45,243 nt of DNA from Deltaproteobacteria bacterium (lineage in GTDB: Bacteria; Myxococcota; XYA12-FULL-58-9; JABJBS01), in contig JABJBS010000055.1 of NCBI GenBank assembly GCA_018668695.1, positions 1-45,243 of the forward strand, in the 5' to 3' direction. Within the stretch, counting starts at the first letter, position 1; each line of letters opens with the position of its first letter. Both the position numbers and the translations under genes were made by a program. The notes below the pieces were generated by a model that saw nothing but the letters and a program-made list of their open reading frames with translations, searched no databases and was not told the DNA's origin. Of this stretch, positions 16,819-25,463 are shown piece after piece.

Positions 16819-17058
16819 TCAGTCCGCAGAGGGTTCAAACGATTCGGTCTTGTCGTCTTCAAGTAAGACTTCAATACGGTGCTCGGCTGCATCGAGCCGG
16901 CGCGTGCCTTCCTGGCTTAATCGTACGCCTTCCTCGAAGAGGCTAAGAGCCTGCTCAAGTCGCGTATCCCCTGTTTCCAAGGTTTGTGCGATGGTTTCGA
17001 GTCTAGCCACAATCTGCTCGAAAGAGGCTTCTTCTTTTTTATCTTTTTTAGAAGTCAT
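16819..17058 (-). CDS. xseB: Exodeoxyribonuclease VII small subunit
   Basis: 79 residues, the usual size for XseB. SFEQIVARLETIAQTLETGD is the family signature, followed by the hallmark heptad block EQALSLFEEGVRLSQEGTRRL. Several small subunits wrap the large subunit to give the enzyme that degrades single-stranded DNA from both ends. The ATG has an AGGA site seven bases upstream. The gene follows xseA by 35 bases and precedes tlyA by 11, all on the minus strand. Confidence 0.95.
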   Translation of the reverse strand: MTSKKDKKEEASFEQIVARLETIAQTLETGDTRLEQALSLFEEGVRLSQEGTRRLDAAEHRIEVLLEDDKTESFEPSAD

Positions 17059-17093
17059 GATGGATCCTGCTTAAATTGACTAACCTGCTTGCG

Positions 17094-18542
17094 TCAAGCC
17101 GAGTCGTCTACAATCACTTGTCGTGTTCCGTGCGCAAGGCGCAAAGAGAGTTTATCGCCATGTTGAAGACTCTCAGCGTCCTTTACCGCTTCGCCGGATG
17201 CATTCAACGCGATGGCGTAACCTCGGTCTAAAATACTCAGCGGAGAAAGAGCATCTAATCGCCGACCAGCAAGCGCCAAACGCATACGGTCCTGCTCAAC
17301 GCGACGGCCCATGGATTGCTGCAAGCGGCTCTCCAAGTTTTCAATCCGTGTTCGCTCAAAGGCTAAACGTCGGCGCAAAGCCGGCTCAATCTTACTCGAC
17401 GATGCCACCAAACTGGTTCGTGTACGCGAGAGAGAAATCTTGGGATCGTGGGCGCGCAGTCGCATAGTTAGGGCATTCAATCGTTTTGCCCGTCGATTCA
17501 GATCTGCTCGAAGCACAGCGGGTAAACCATCCCGGGCATAAGCCAAGCGCTGCATTGCTTCTCGAAGAAGAGAACGTCCATCACCAAGCTTCGCTTCAAA
17601 CATACGCAGCGTTTGTCGGCGGTGATTTAAGGAGCGCTTCACACTTAATCGGGCGCGCTGCACCGGCGAGCTAAGTCTCTGCACCAGCTCCGAACGCTGC
17701 GGAAAAATCAGCTCAGCTGCCGCCGATGGCGTTGGAGCTCGCATGTCGGCCACGAAATCAGCAATCGTGAAATCGGTCTCATGCCCCACCGCACTCACAA
17801 CAGGAATCGGGCAGTCGACGATGGCCCGAGCAACCCGCTCATCATTAAAACCCCAGAGATCTTCAAGGCTTCCGCCGCCTCGTCCCACAATCAAAGCGCT
17901 GAGCCCCAGCTTTTCAGCCCCAAGGCTCGCTTTCTGGATTCCCTCAAGAATGCTCCCGGCTGAATCCGGGCCCTGAACGCGGGCCGGGATGACCAATATT
18001 TGAGCTTGAGGAAATCTCCGGGTGGAGACATTGATAATATCGCGAATCACTGCGCCCGTGGGACTCGTCACCACAGCCACTCGACCTGGCAAAGCAGGCA
18101 AAGCTCTTTTACGCCCCTGCTCAAAAAGCCCCTCGTGCTGAAGTTTGGTTTTTAGCTGCTCGTAGGCTGCCTGCAAAGCACCTTGCCCCCGAGGTTCTGC
18201 AGAGTCGACAACCATTTGATATCGGCCGTAGGCCCCATAAACCGTCAGCCGGCCGGTGGCGACCACTTCCATACCGTGTTCGAGCTGGAACTTAAGCCGG
18301 CTTAAATCGCGGCGGAACATCACACAAGGAAGCTGGGAGGCGTTGTCTTTAAGTGCAAACCACAAGTGTCCAGAAGATAATTTCGGCTGACTGATTTCGC
18401 CAATCACCGCGACCCGGCCAAGCTGCCGCTCGAGCGCGTTCTTCGCTCTTTGATTTACCTGGGAGACTGTAAGAGGGGCAACTGCGGCCTTTGAAGGAGC
18501 CATCACCTTATCAAACAAGCCACCAAACCCGTCGTTGGCCAT
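17094..18542 (-). CDS. xseA: Exodeoxyribonuclease VII large subunit
   Basis: 482 residues, slightly above the usual 400-460. An N-terminal OB-fold (LTVSQVNQRAKNALERQLG, GHLWFALKDNASQLPCVMFR) binds single-stranded DNA; the catalytic domain contains RVAVVTSPTGAVIRDIINV, VGRGGGSLEDLWGFNDE and VGHETDFTIADFVADMRAPTPSAAAE, all diagnostic. The C-terminal third is the charged helical region that binds XseB copies. The extra N-terminal 12-15 residues (NDGFGGLFDKVM) may mean translation starts at the internal Met near residue 14. It follows the FHA-TPR gene by five bases, so the two share a transcript. Confidence 0.95.
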   Translation of the reverse strand: MANDGFGGLFDKVMAPSKAAVAPLTVSQVNQRAKNALERQLGRVAVIGEISQPKLSSGHLWFALKDNASQLPCVMFRRDLSRLKFQLEHGMEVVATGRLTVYGAYGRYQMVVDSAEPRGQGALQAAYEQLKTKLQHEGLFEQGRKRALPALPGRVAVVTSPTGAVIRDIINVSTRRFPQAQILVIPARVQGPDSAGSILEGIQKASLGAEKLGLSALIVGRGGGSLEDLWGFNDERVARAIVDCPIPVVSAVGHETDFTIADFVADMRAPTPSAAAELIFPQRSELVQRLSSPVQRARLSVKRSLNHRRQTLRMFEAKLGDGRSLLREAMQRLAYARDGLPAVLRADLNRRAKRLNALTMRLRAHDPKISLSRTRTSLVASSSKIEPALRRRLAFERTRIENLESRLQQSMGRRVEQDRMRLALAGRRLDALSPLSILDRGYAIALNASGEAVKDAESLQHGDKLSLRLAHGTRQVIVDDSA

Positions 18543-18547
18543 GGCTC

Positions 18548-20569
18548 TTATTCGTTTCCTTCGTATTGCTTGAGCAGTTCGCGAACCTGGTTCGCATCGG
18601 CCGCGTTGGGGCTCACTTGCAGATACTTTCTATAATACCGAGCTGCTTTGGCCGGATCCCCTTTGCGGGCATACACAATACCCATCGCCCGGTAGCAACG
18701 GTCGTAATTTTTGTTCACTTGAACGCATCGACGAAAATACTCGACGGCTTTATCGTATTGGCCGTCTTTTAGTGCGAGGGCTCCTTGGGTGTAGAGCTCC
18801 TGAGGGGTTGCCACAGGGGCAGCCGGTGGTTCCGGGGCGGGTTTAGGAGCAGCTACCGGTTTAGGAGCCGCTGGTTTAGCCGCCGGTGTTTTTACGGCTT
18901 GCTTGGGAGCACTGCGCTTTGGCTTGGTACGTGCTTTTTGCGAAGCAACTTGAGCAGCCTTGGTTTGAGCCGCCGCTTCATCTTCTACGCGGCCTTGTCG
19001 AATTTCCGATTGAATTTGGACCAACTCTGGGCGCTGACCATCAAGGGTTGCGATTTCCGCAGCCAAGACATCGGCGGCGTCCCAGTCCCGTGCAGTAATC
19101 ACGCGGTATGCCTCGGCGATGCGCTCAGTGATCAAAGCACCGCGCGCCTGAGCAATCAGTGGGCTTGCCTCTTCGTAGTAAACGCTTCGGGTCGGGATTT
19201 CACTGAGACGGTTCCAAGCTTCTTCCCAGTTACCGGCAGCAATCGATTGCCGAGCGGCTTCAACATGACCTTGAGCATCACGCTCGGCCATGACTCGGTT
19301 TTCAAGCGCCATAGCCTCCGGATTGGACGGGCTTAAAGTGACCGCCGCTCTCGCTAAATCAAGCGCCCTGGACCATCTCCGACTTTTAGCTGCATTGTTG
19401 GCTTCGGCCAAAAGCTCTTCCAGAGCTCCGCCTTTTTGAGCTTGCGGTGGAGCTGGTTTGGACACAACTTCAGCAGCTCTTGGTTGCGCTGGCTCAGGTG
19501 ACCCGCCGAGTGTCGCCGCCACCACCGCCCAAATCAGAAGCAATACGACCACCAAGACCACGCCGCCGAGCAGCATCGTTTGGTTGGGCATTTTACGAAC
19601 GTCAGTGACTTCATCGGGTGTTTCGGTCACGGTCACACCTGGATTGGTCGCTCCCCGCGCGTCTTGAACAGCTTTGAGTTCCTCTTCCGTGAAAGAATAA
19701 GTTTCACCAGGAGGAACAAAGCGAAGCTTAACATGCCCAAGCTCAATCACATCTCCAGATTTGAGCTCAACGCTTGCGTATTCCTCATCGTTAACAAAGG
19801 TTCCGTTGGCACTGCCGTTATCAAAAACCGTGTAACGGTTACCGTCCACCACAATTCTTGAGTGGTGCCGTGATACCGAGCGGTGATCCAATCCAATGTC
19901 ATTTTCATCGGTCCGGCCAATGATAACTTCGGTTTTATCGATTTCGAATTCGAGTCCCGCAAATTGCGTTGTGACGCAGATTAATTTTGCGCGCTGGCCT
20001 GCAATGGTCAAACGTTCCGCTAGGCTTTCATCCTTTAAGTCGTAATCCGACATCCGAATGATAGCCGTCTTTTCTTCCCGGCTTTGGCCGTTCGGCTCAG
20101 CAGTCTCTTCGAAGCTAAGAGGCTCAAGTGGCGGAGCCGCATCCATGGTCATTTCAGATGCAGGAATCGAATCCTCAATCATCTTAAAGCCTGGCTGCGT
20201 TGGTTCCGACACTGGGCCCACGGTACGCTGGGTCGTTTCGTCCCTACGGGCATGAAGTCCTTCGCCACGTAGTTCGATATTAAAGTCGCCCACTCTTAAA
20301 ACATCACCTTGAAAAACAGGCTCACGTTTTTGGATCCGGTCACCATTGATCCAAACTCCGTTGTAGGAGCTTAGGTCTTCCGCGAATATCCCGGTGGGAT
20401 CTTCGAAAAATCGAGCATGGCGCCTCGAGACATTGCGCTCATTCAAACAAATGGTGTTGGCCTGATCTCGGCCCAGGCTTACATCTTGAGACGCACCGAG
20501 GTCCACGGGAACAACACTGCGGCGCCCTTCATCATCCTCGATAATCAACTTGTAGGCAGAGTTAGACAC
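18548..20569 (-). CDS. Two-FHA, single-pass membrane protein with periplasmic TPRs
   Basis: 673 residues from the chosen GTG start, which has GGTGGGAG a few bases upstream; an ATG at 20650 adds 27 unlikely residues. Two canonical FHA domains come first: about 20-100 (SLGRDQANTICL, NVSRRHARF, SYNGVWING) and about 205-290 (IIGRTDENDIGL, SVSRHHSRIV, SANGTFVND), both with the GR, S-x-x-H and NG phosphothreonine-binding residues. One membrane helix follows (MLLGGVVLVVVLLLIWAVVA), then an Ala/Pro/Lys linker and TPRs at the C-terminus (YTQGALALKDGQYDKAVEYF, MGIVYARKGDPAKAARYYRK). It probably senses Thr phosphorylation by a Hanks-type kinase inside the cell and contacts periplasmic partners. No such kinase is in the window. 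Confidence 0.85.
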   Translation of the reverse strand: MSNSAYKLIIEDDEGRRSVVPVDLGASQDVSLGRDQANTICLNERNVSRRHARFFEDPTGIFAEDLSSYNGVWINGDRIQKREPVFQGDVLRVGDFNIELRGEGLHARRDETTQRTVGPVSEPTQPGFKMIEDSIPASEMTMDAAPPLEPLSFEETAEPNGQSREEKTAIIRMSDYDLKDESLAERLTIAGQRAKLICVTTQFAGLEFEIDKTEVIIGRTDENDIGLDHRSVSRHHSRIVVDGNRYTVFDNGSANGTFVNDEEYASVELKSGDVIELGHVKLRFVPPGETYSFTEEELKAVQDARGATNPGVTVTETPDEVTDVRKMPNQTMLLGGVVLVVVLLLIWAVVAATLGGSPEPAQPRAAEVVSKPAPPQAQKGGALEELLAEANNAAKSRRWSRALDLARAAVTLSPSNPEAMALENRVMAERDAQGHVEAARQSIAAGNWEEAWNRLSEIPTRSVYYEEASPLIAQARGALITERIAEAYRVITARDWDAADVLAAEIATLDGQRPELVQIQSEIRQGRVEDEAAAQTKAAQVASQKARTKPKRSAPKQAVKTPAAKPAAPKPVAAPKPAPEPPAAPVATPQELYTQGALALKDGQYDKAVEYFRRCVQVNKNYDRCYRAMGIVYARKGDPAKAARYYRKYLQVSPNAADANQVRELLKQYEGNE

Positions 20570-20689
20570 AGTGCTCCCACCAAATATTCCTGCAAACCCA
20601 TACGTTAGCACACGCGCCGATAGCATCTCAATGCGTTGTGCTCTCCTCAAGGGCTTTCAAGTCAGCAAATCATGTCATAAAAGCCCTTC

Positions 20690-21775
20690 ATGACTGATAC
20701 CCATGACCTTTTGGCAACTTTCGATAAGAAAAATCTGGAATATCTCAAAGAATTTCGGTTCGACGCTCAAACTTTCGTCCAATTACGTGACGAGCTCGAA
20801 AAAGGCCTCTTTACCCAGGCGCGTAATTTTATCGACGCTAAACTTGAGCCCACTCAGCCTGGCGACATCATGGACTGGCCTCAAGAGGGCAGCGAGGCTC
20901 AGCGCAGAGGCCAAGAAGCAATCGATGCGGGAGAAGTCGGTGTCGTGATTCTCAATGGCGGGATGGCCACTCGATTTGGCGGCGTGGTCAAAGGTGTGGT
21001 TGAAGCCCTTCCAGGTCAGAGCTTTCTTGAGCTAAAGCTTAAGGATGTTGGCCGATTTGGCGACAAAGTCGGCATCTTCTTAATGAATTCATTTGCCACT
21101 GCCCAAGACACCAAGGGGCACCTAGAAGACCACCCACTCAATATTCGCATGGCGATGCAGAGCATCTCAGTCCGGGTCAAACCCGATGGTGAGCCCTTTC
21201 GCAAGCAAGATGGCGAACTCGCTTTTTATGCCCCAGGCCACGGCGATATCTTCAGCTCCATGGCCGCCTGCGGCGACTTTCAAACCTTCAAAGAGCAAGG
21301 TGGGCGCTATCTTTTCGTAAGCAACGTAGACAACCTCGCGGCGAGCCTCTGTCCGAAAGTCATTGGAGCGCACATACTTGGTGGTAAACAAGTTACCGCG
21401 GAGGTCGCCCCAAGGTATCCTGGCGACAAAGGCGGCGCTCCAGTTCGCGTCGATGGCCGCGTCGCAATTGTCGAAGGCTTTCGCTTCCCGGCTGATTTCG
21501 ACAATGACGCCCTTCCGGTCTTTAGCACCAACAATATGGTTATGAATGTCGACGTCTTCACGGAAAATCCGCCGTTGACCTGGTTTCGGGCCGATAAAGT
21601 AGTCGAGGGGCAATCTGTGGTTCAGTTTGAACGACTCATGGGCGAAATCACAAGTTTTGCCGACTCCGCCTACCTTCATGTACCGCGAGAAGGTGATGAA
21701 GGACGTTTCCTTGCCGTCAAAACACCCGACGATCTCCAAGGTCACCAAGAAGAGCTAACTCGCCGCTTCAGATAG
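20690..21775 (+). CDS. UDPGP-family nucleotidyltransferase (UTP-sugar-1-phosphate uridylyltransferase)
   Basis: 361 residues. The nucleotide-binding loop is VVILNGGMATRFGGVVKG (residues 85-102), a variant of the eukaryotic-type LNGG-x-G-T-x-x-G loop. VKPDGEPFRKQDGELAFYAPGHGDIFSSM and the YLFVSNVDNLAASL block are the sugar-phosphate and metal regions of UDP-glucose/UDP-GlcNAc pyrophosphorylases. The protein is shorter than the eukaryotic enzymes and lacks their C-terminal beta-helix. It makes a UDP-sugar from a sugar 1-phosphate and UTP; whether the sugar is Glc or GlcNAc cannot be told. It is divergent from the FHA-TPR gene across a short gap, and is followed by a small exported protein. Confidence 0.82.
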   Translation: MTDTHDLLATFDKKNLEYLKEFRFDAQTFVQLRDELEKGLFTQARNFIDAKLEPTQPGDIMDWPQEGSEAQRRGQEAIDAGEVGVVILNGGMATRFGGVVKGVVEALPGQSFLELKLKDVGRFGDKVGIFLMNSFATAQDTKGHLEDHPLNIRMAMQSISVRVKPDGEPFRKQDGELAFYAPGHGDIFSSMAACGDFQTFKEQGGRYLFVSNVDNLAASLCPKVIGAHILGGKQVTAEVAPRYPGDKGGAPVRVDGRVAIVEGFRFPADFDNDALPVFSTNNMVMNVDVFTENPPLTWFRADKVVEGQSVVQFERLMGEITSFADSAYLHVPREGDEGRFLAVKTPDDLQGHQEELTRRFR

Positions 21776-21808
21776 CCCCGAGGAAAAAAATAAGTTAATA
21801 ATGAAGTT

Positions 21809-21825
21809 CGGTGACGAGGTCACCG
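21809..21825. promoter_or_regulatory. Inverted repeat before the small exported-protein gene
   Basis: CGGTGAC-GAG-GTCACCG is a perfect 7-bp inverted repeat with a three-base spacer, 34 bases after the nucleotidyltransferase stop and 26 before the ATG at 21852. With no T-run it is more likely an operator or a 5' leader hairpin than a terminator. Confidence 0.45.
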
Positions 21826-21851
21826 TCATGTATTTTAGAGGAGCTTATAAT

Positions 21852-22262
21852 ATGCGTACACTGATTTTCTTTTCCGTTCTTTTTTCAGCATCTTGGGTCA
21901 TGGCCAGCGATGACAGCGCTGAACTCTACGACCTTACCTACGCAGTTAAAGGCGACGTAGCCTCCGGCAAAGCGGGCGCATGTGCACTAACGATCACCCC
22001 AAAGGGCAAGCAAACCCTCAAAACAACGACGCCTTTCAAGGCGATGATTAAAGGCAGTGAAGGCGTCACACCTGCTAAAGAAAAGTACACCGCGAAAGAC
22101 TTCGTGGACGAAAAGACAGCTTCCAAAACCATCGAAACCGAATTTACTCCTGCCAAAGCTGGAGCTGGTACGGTAAACGCAAATCTAACGTTTTTCCTCT
22201 GCACAGATGAAATTTGTAAGCGTTATAAAGCAGATGCTGCTTGTGATTTTAAAGCCAAGTAA
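21852..22262 (+). CDS. Small exported protein, possibly DsbD N-terminal-domain-like
   Basis: 136 residues. The start is ATG 21852 with AGAGGAG eight bases upstream; an earlier in-frame ATG at 21801 is poorer because it would put charged residues before the signal peptide and run through the inverted repeat. MRTLIFFSVLFSASWVMA is a Sec signal peptide. The mature part is a beta-type domain of about 118 residues with Cys in GACALTITPKG and in NLTFFLCTDEICKRYKADAACDF. A late F-x-C-T-D-E-I-C phrase with two nearby cysteines resembles the N-terminal (alpha) domain of DsbD-type thiol reductases, but without the membrane and thioredoxin domains. A redox or metal role in the periplasm is plausible, not shown. 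Confidence 0.65.
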   Translation: MRTLIFFSVLFSASWVMASDDSAELYDLTYAVKGDVASGKAGACALTITPKGKQTLKTTTPFKAMIKGSEGVTPAKEKYTAKDFVDEKTASKTIETEFTPAKAGAGTVNANLTFFLCTDEICKRYKADAACDFKAK

Positions 22263-22296
22263 AAAGCTCTCACCATGCTCCCCGGCTCAAGTCTAC

Positions 22297-23916
22297 TCAG
22301 GCTACGCCAAGCTTTTCTAAATCAATCCCATAATCTTCGATTTTCCGGTGGATGGTTGAACGCGACACGCCCAATGCGGCTGCGGCCTCTTTCTTGTTCC
22401 CCTTGTGCCTAATCAACTCTGTCGTGATGGCTTCTTTCTCAATTTCGGAAAGCGTACGTGAGGTTACCGCCTCAGAAACAACCGCTCGGTGCTCGAAGCT
22501 TGAAGGCGCGAAAGTGATGTCATCTTCTTCAACTCCATCATCCATACGCATCAGCACTGCCCGCTGAAGTGTGTTGCGAAGCTCGCGAATGTTTCCTGGC
22601 CACACGTGTGACTTAAGCTTATCAAGAGCAGCTTTAGAGACCGCAACTGTTTCACCCTGCGGGCTAAAAGCCGCCACAAAATGCATCGCAAGCTCTTCAA
22701 TATCGCTGCTACGACGACGCAGCGGCGGTAATTCCACCGTCACAATATTCATTCGGTGCAACAAATCTTCGCGGAACCGGCCCGCAGCCACTTCTTCTTC
22801 AAGCTTGCGGTTCGTTGCAGCAATCACTCGAACATCCACATGAAAACTTTTCGGAGAGCCAAGCCGTCTTACTTCACTGTTTTCCAGCGCCCGCAATAGC
22901 TTGGGTTGCATATCCAGTGGTAGCTCACCAATCTCATCCAGAAAAAGGGTTCCACCGTTGGCCGCCTCAAAGGCTCCAATCTTACGTTCATTGGCTCCGG
23001 TAAAAGCACCCTTCTCGTGACCAAAGAGTTCAGACTCAACCAGATCCCTGGTCAGTGCTCCGCAGTTTAAAATAATCAGCGGCTTACCAGCTCGGGGACT
23101 TAACTGCGCCACCAAACTCGCCGCGACCTCTTTACCGGTGCCTGTTTCACCCGTGAGTAAAACAGGAATATCGCTGCCTGCGACCCGGCGGAGAACCTTT
23201 CGTAGCTTCTCTACCGATTCGGACTTACCAATCATTTGGCTAGACTGGCGGCCGGCTCGTGTCTTGCCTTGCTCCGGATCTTCCGCAGCCACCAGTAAGA
23301 CGGTTTGGCCGACTCGAATTTGTGCGCCGGGTGTTGCTTCCGCAGACTGCACCTTCTGCGTGCCAACGAAAACGCCGTTTCGGCTGCCCACATCTTCAAT
23401 GATGGCTCGGCCATCTTGCATGTAAACGCGAGCATGGAATCCCGAAACGTAGGGATCTTCTAAAACGATATCATTGGATTCATTTGCGCCGAGGGTGATA
23501 CCGCGCTCATCAAGTGACCACGACTTTCCAGGGAAAGCTTCAGGCAAACGAACCATTAAGTCGCTGCGGCGGCGAAAAGCCTCAGGCACAAGTGTTCGCG
23601 TCTGCCCACCAGAATCCAGTTCCGGCATGGCTTCAAACTTCACAACCCCCGTAAGGGTCCCAAGACCCAGCCGGTCACCTACTGCCAACCTTGTCGACTC
23701 TACTATCCGCTCATCGTTGAGAATGATTCCGCCTGTTTGAGGCTTCACACTTAATACTTCGCCATTCCACTGCAAAACACAGTGAACCATGCCAAGTTCT
23801 TCTTGCGGGATACACAGATCACATTCAGGGTTTTGCCCGATGGTCATCAGCGCGCCTTCAAGTGGCCGCCACATCACCGTACGACCGGCGCTCTCTAATT
23901 CAACCCCTACACGCAT
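22297..23916 (-). CDS. Sigma-54-dependent activator with two FHA-like domains
   Basis: 539 residues. Two FHA-like domains occupy about 20-90 and 138-212. The AAA+ domain has Walker A GETGTGKE (256-263), the sigma-54 contact loop GAFTGA (303-308), Walker [13 protein letters not shown], and R-finger region [12 protein letters not shown] Fis-type helix-turn-helix closes the protein ([19 protein letters not shown]). It drives open-complex formation at -24/-12 promoters. Oddity: the first FHA reads TIGQNPECD and LGMVH (no Arg, no Ser), the second TLGANESND with VSGFHARV and SRNG, so the GR arginine is missing in both. It is the last gene of the secretion operon, nine bases after gspN, and may act on the sigma-54-type promoter upstream of gspC. 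Confidence 0.93.
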   Translation of the reverse strand: MRVGVELESAGRTVMWRPLEGALMTIGQNPECDLCIPQEELGMVHCVLQWNGEVLSVKPQTGGIILNDERIVESTRLAVGDRLGLGTLTGVVKFEAMPELDSGGQTRTLVPEAFRRRSDLMVRLPEAFPGKSWSLDERGITLGANESNDIVLEDPYVSGFHARVYMQDGRAIIEDVGSRNGVFVGTQKVQSAEATPGAQIRVGQTVLLVAAEDPEQGKTRAGRQSSQMIGKSESVEKLRKVLRRVAGSDIPVLLTGETGTGKEVAASLVAQLSPRAGKPLIILNCGALTRDLVESELFGHEKGAFTGANERKIGAFEAANGGTLFLDEIGELPLDMQPKLLRALENSEVRRLGSPKSFHVDVRVIAATNRKLEEEVAAGRFREDLLHRMNIVTVELPPLRRRSSDIEELAMHFVAAFSPQGETVAVSKAALDKLKSHVWPGNIRELRNTLQRAVLMRMDDGVEEDDITFAPSSFEHRAVVSEAVTSRTLSEIEKEAITTELIRHKGNKKEAAAALGVSRSTIHRKIEDYGIDLEKLGVA

Positions 23917-23925
23917 CGCTCTCTC

Positions 23926-24897
23926 CTAACGCCGCTTAGGTCCACGACCTTTTTTGGGACCAGCGCCTTTACCGTCTCGGCACAAACCGCCGCGCATTCG
24001 CATATTGCCCATAGTACCCGCCAGAGGGATATTGAGAAAGTCCGCGGTGTCTTTTTTGAGACGAACTGTTGCGAGTTCTAACGCAGATTTTAAAGTTGGA
24101 TTTTTCGCCAAATAGGCTGGGTCGCCTTTTACTTTCACACAACCTGAAACAGAGGAACTGGCAAATCGCGAGCGAAGTGAAACGTCACCTTTAATATCTG
24201 CAAGAAGATCTCCACCTTGTTGATCAAACTTTGCAACCGAGAGTTTACCTCCGCCAAGCGTCATACCAAGATCCAGTTTACCAAACCCGACGGCTGGCAA
24301 AGTCAGTTTACCCAATGCACCGCCAGAAAGTTCGCCAGGACCTACCCGCAAGCCTGTCGAGCGAATATTCACCTCGCCAGTTCGGGTCTTTACATCTTTG
24401 GACCAATCCAATGATACGTCGCCGCTTATCACACCTAAAATAGGCAACCCGGCCATCTCACTGATGATGTTAACGCTCATCAAATTGAGTTCATCTATCT
24501 CCGCATCAACTCGAAATGCTCCGGCACCAACTCGCTCCACTTCTGCCTCGACAGTTCCTTTGCCAGCCCGCAAACTCCCGTCAATCACCATGGAAGCAGT
24601 CATTAATGGAAGAATCTCAACACGAACATCAACTTCATCCAGCTGGAGCCGGTGGGGCACGCCATCACCAGAATCATAACGGAGCGTTACACCCTCTGCG
24701 CTTACGCCCGTGAGACCATAAAGACTGACGTCGTCCATTTGAATTTGTACTTTGCCTTTAGACTCAAGTGCGATCTCGTGAGCGAGCCTCTGCCCGAGAA
24801 CATCACCTGGAAAAGTTAGGTAGATTGACATCACCAGACACGAGAAGGTGAAGCTGCAATAACCCAGTCCCCGCAGTAGCTTTTGCTTGGCACTCAT
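23926..24897 (-). CDS. gspN: Type II secretion protein GspN
   Basis: 323 residues. An N-terminal membrane anchor (FTFSCLVMSIYLTFPGDVL) is followed by a beta-rich periplasmic domain of the AsmA-like kind (KGKVQIQMDDVSLYGLTGVSAEGVTL, LDEVDVRVEILPL, GKGTVEAEVERVG). This matches the longer deltaproteobacterial GspN, whose exact role in type II secretion is not settled. The last 20 residues are basic (GPKKGRGPKRR). Position is right: it follows gspM by one base and precedes the sigma-54 activator. The name rests on pattern plus order. Confidence 0.8.
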   Translation of the reverse strand: MSAKQKLLRGLGYCSFTFSCLVMSIYLTFPGDVLGQRLAHEIALESKGKVQIQMDDVSLYGLTGVSAEGVTLRYDSGDGVPHRLQLDEVDVRVEILPLMTASMVIDGSLRAGKGTVEAEVERVGAGAFRVDAEIDELNLMSVNIISEMAGLPILGVISGDVSLDWSKDVKTRTGEVNIRSTGLRVGPGELSGGALGKLTLPAVGFGKLDLGMTLGGGKLSVAKFDQQGGDLLADIKGDVSLRSRFASSSVSGCVKVKGDPAYLAKNPTLKSALELATVRLKKDTADFLNIPLAGTMGNMRMRGGLCRDGKGAGPKKGRGPKRR

Positions 24898-24898
24898 A

Positions 24899-25462
24899 TT
24901 AGCTCCCTACCTTAAACGTCGTGACCGTAAGTTCAGCATCCACAACATCTTTCCTGTACGGTTTATTGAGCTTGAGCCGTTTTACAATCACGATGCCCCT
25001 TGATTGCTCAAGACGCTTGAGAAACTCTTGGAGCCTGTCGATAGACAAGCCGGAGACCCGTAAATCAACGCGAGACTCTATGACACCATCTGGCCCCGGT
25101 TCACCGTTTTCCGGCTGTAGCCTTCCTATCGCATCCCAACAACCCGCTTGGCGAGCGGCATCTTCCACCACGGTAGAAAGCATCTTCACTTTTCCGCGTG
25201 AGAGATTCGAAAGGCGTTTTTCGCGTTCGGACTGACGCGCTTTATATTGCCCCTGCAAAGCAAAGAGCTCTTGAAGCTGCTCTGTTTTTCGTTTGATTCG
25301 GTGCTCTGTTTTATCCACCGATGTGCTCAGCCACATCCCCATCGAAAACACGATGACGAGAGCCGTCACCACGCTACCGCCAAGCACCAGGACTTGCTCA
25401 CGCTGGGTGAGCCGACTGAATGAAAGACGAATGGAATCTAAACCTGTGTCAAATCGAGCCAT
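24899..25462 (-). CDS. gspM: Type II secretion protein GspM
   Basis: 187 residues from ATG 25462, chosen because GGGAGGAAAG stands just upstream and the codon follows the gspL stop by one base; a longer frame begins at 25495. One membrane helix (VLVLGGSVVTALVIVFSMGMWL, about 20-42) is followed by a short coil (TEHRIKRKTEQLQELFALQ) and a ferredoxin-like periplasmic domain (ESRVDLRVSGLSIDRLQEFLKRLEQSRGIVIVKRLKL), the expected GspM layout. GspM pairs with GspL in the inner-membrane platform. Sequence identity is always low in this family, so order and topology carry the call. Confidence 0.88.
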   Translation of the reverse strand: MARFDTGLDSIRLSFSRLTQREQVLVLGGSVVTALVIVFSMGMWLSTSVDKTEHRIKRKTEQLQELFALQGQYKARQSEREKRLSNLSRGKVKMLSTVVEDAARQAGCWDAIGRLQPENGEPGPDGVIESRVDLRVSGLSIDRLQEFLKRLEQSRGIVIVKRLKLNKPYRKDVVDAELTVTTFKVGS

Positions 25463-25463
25463 C

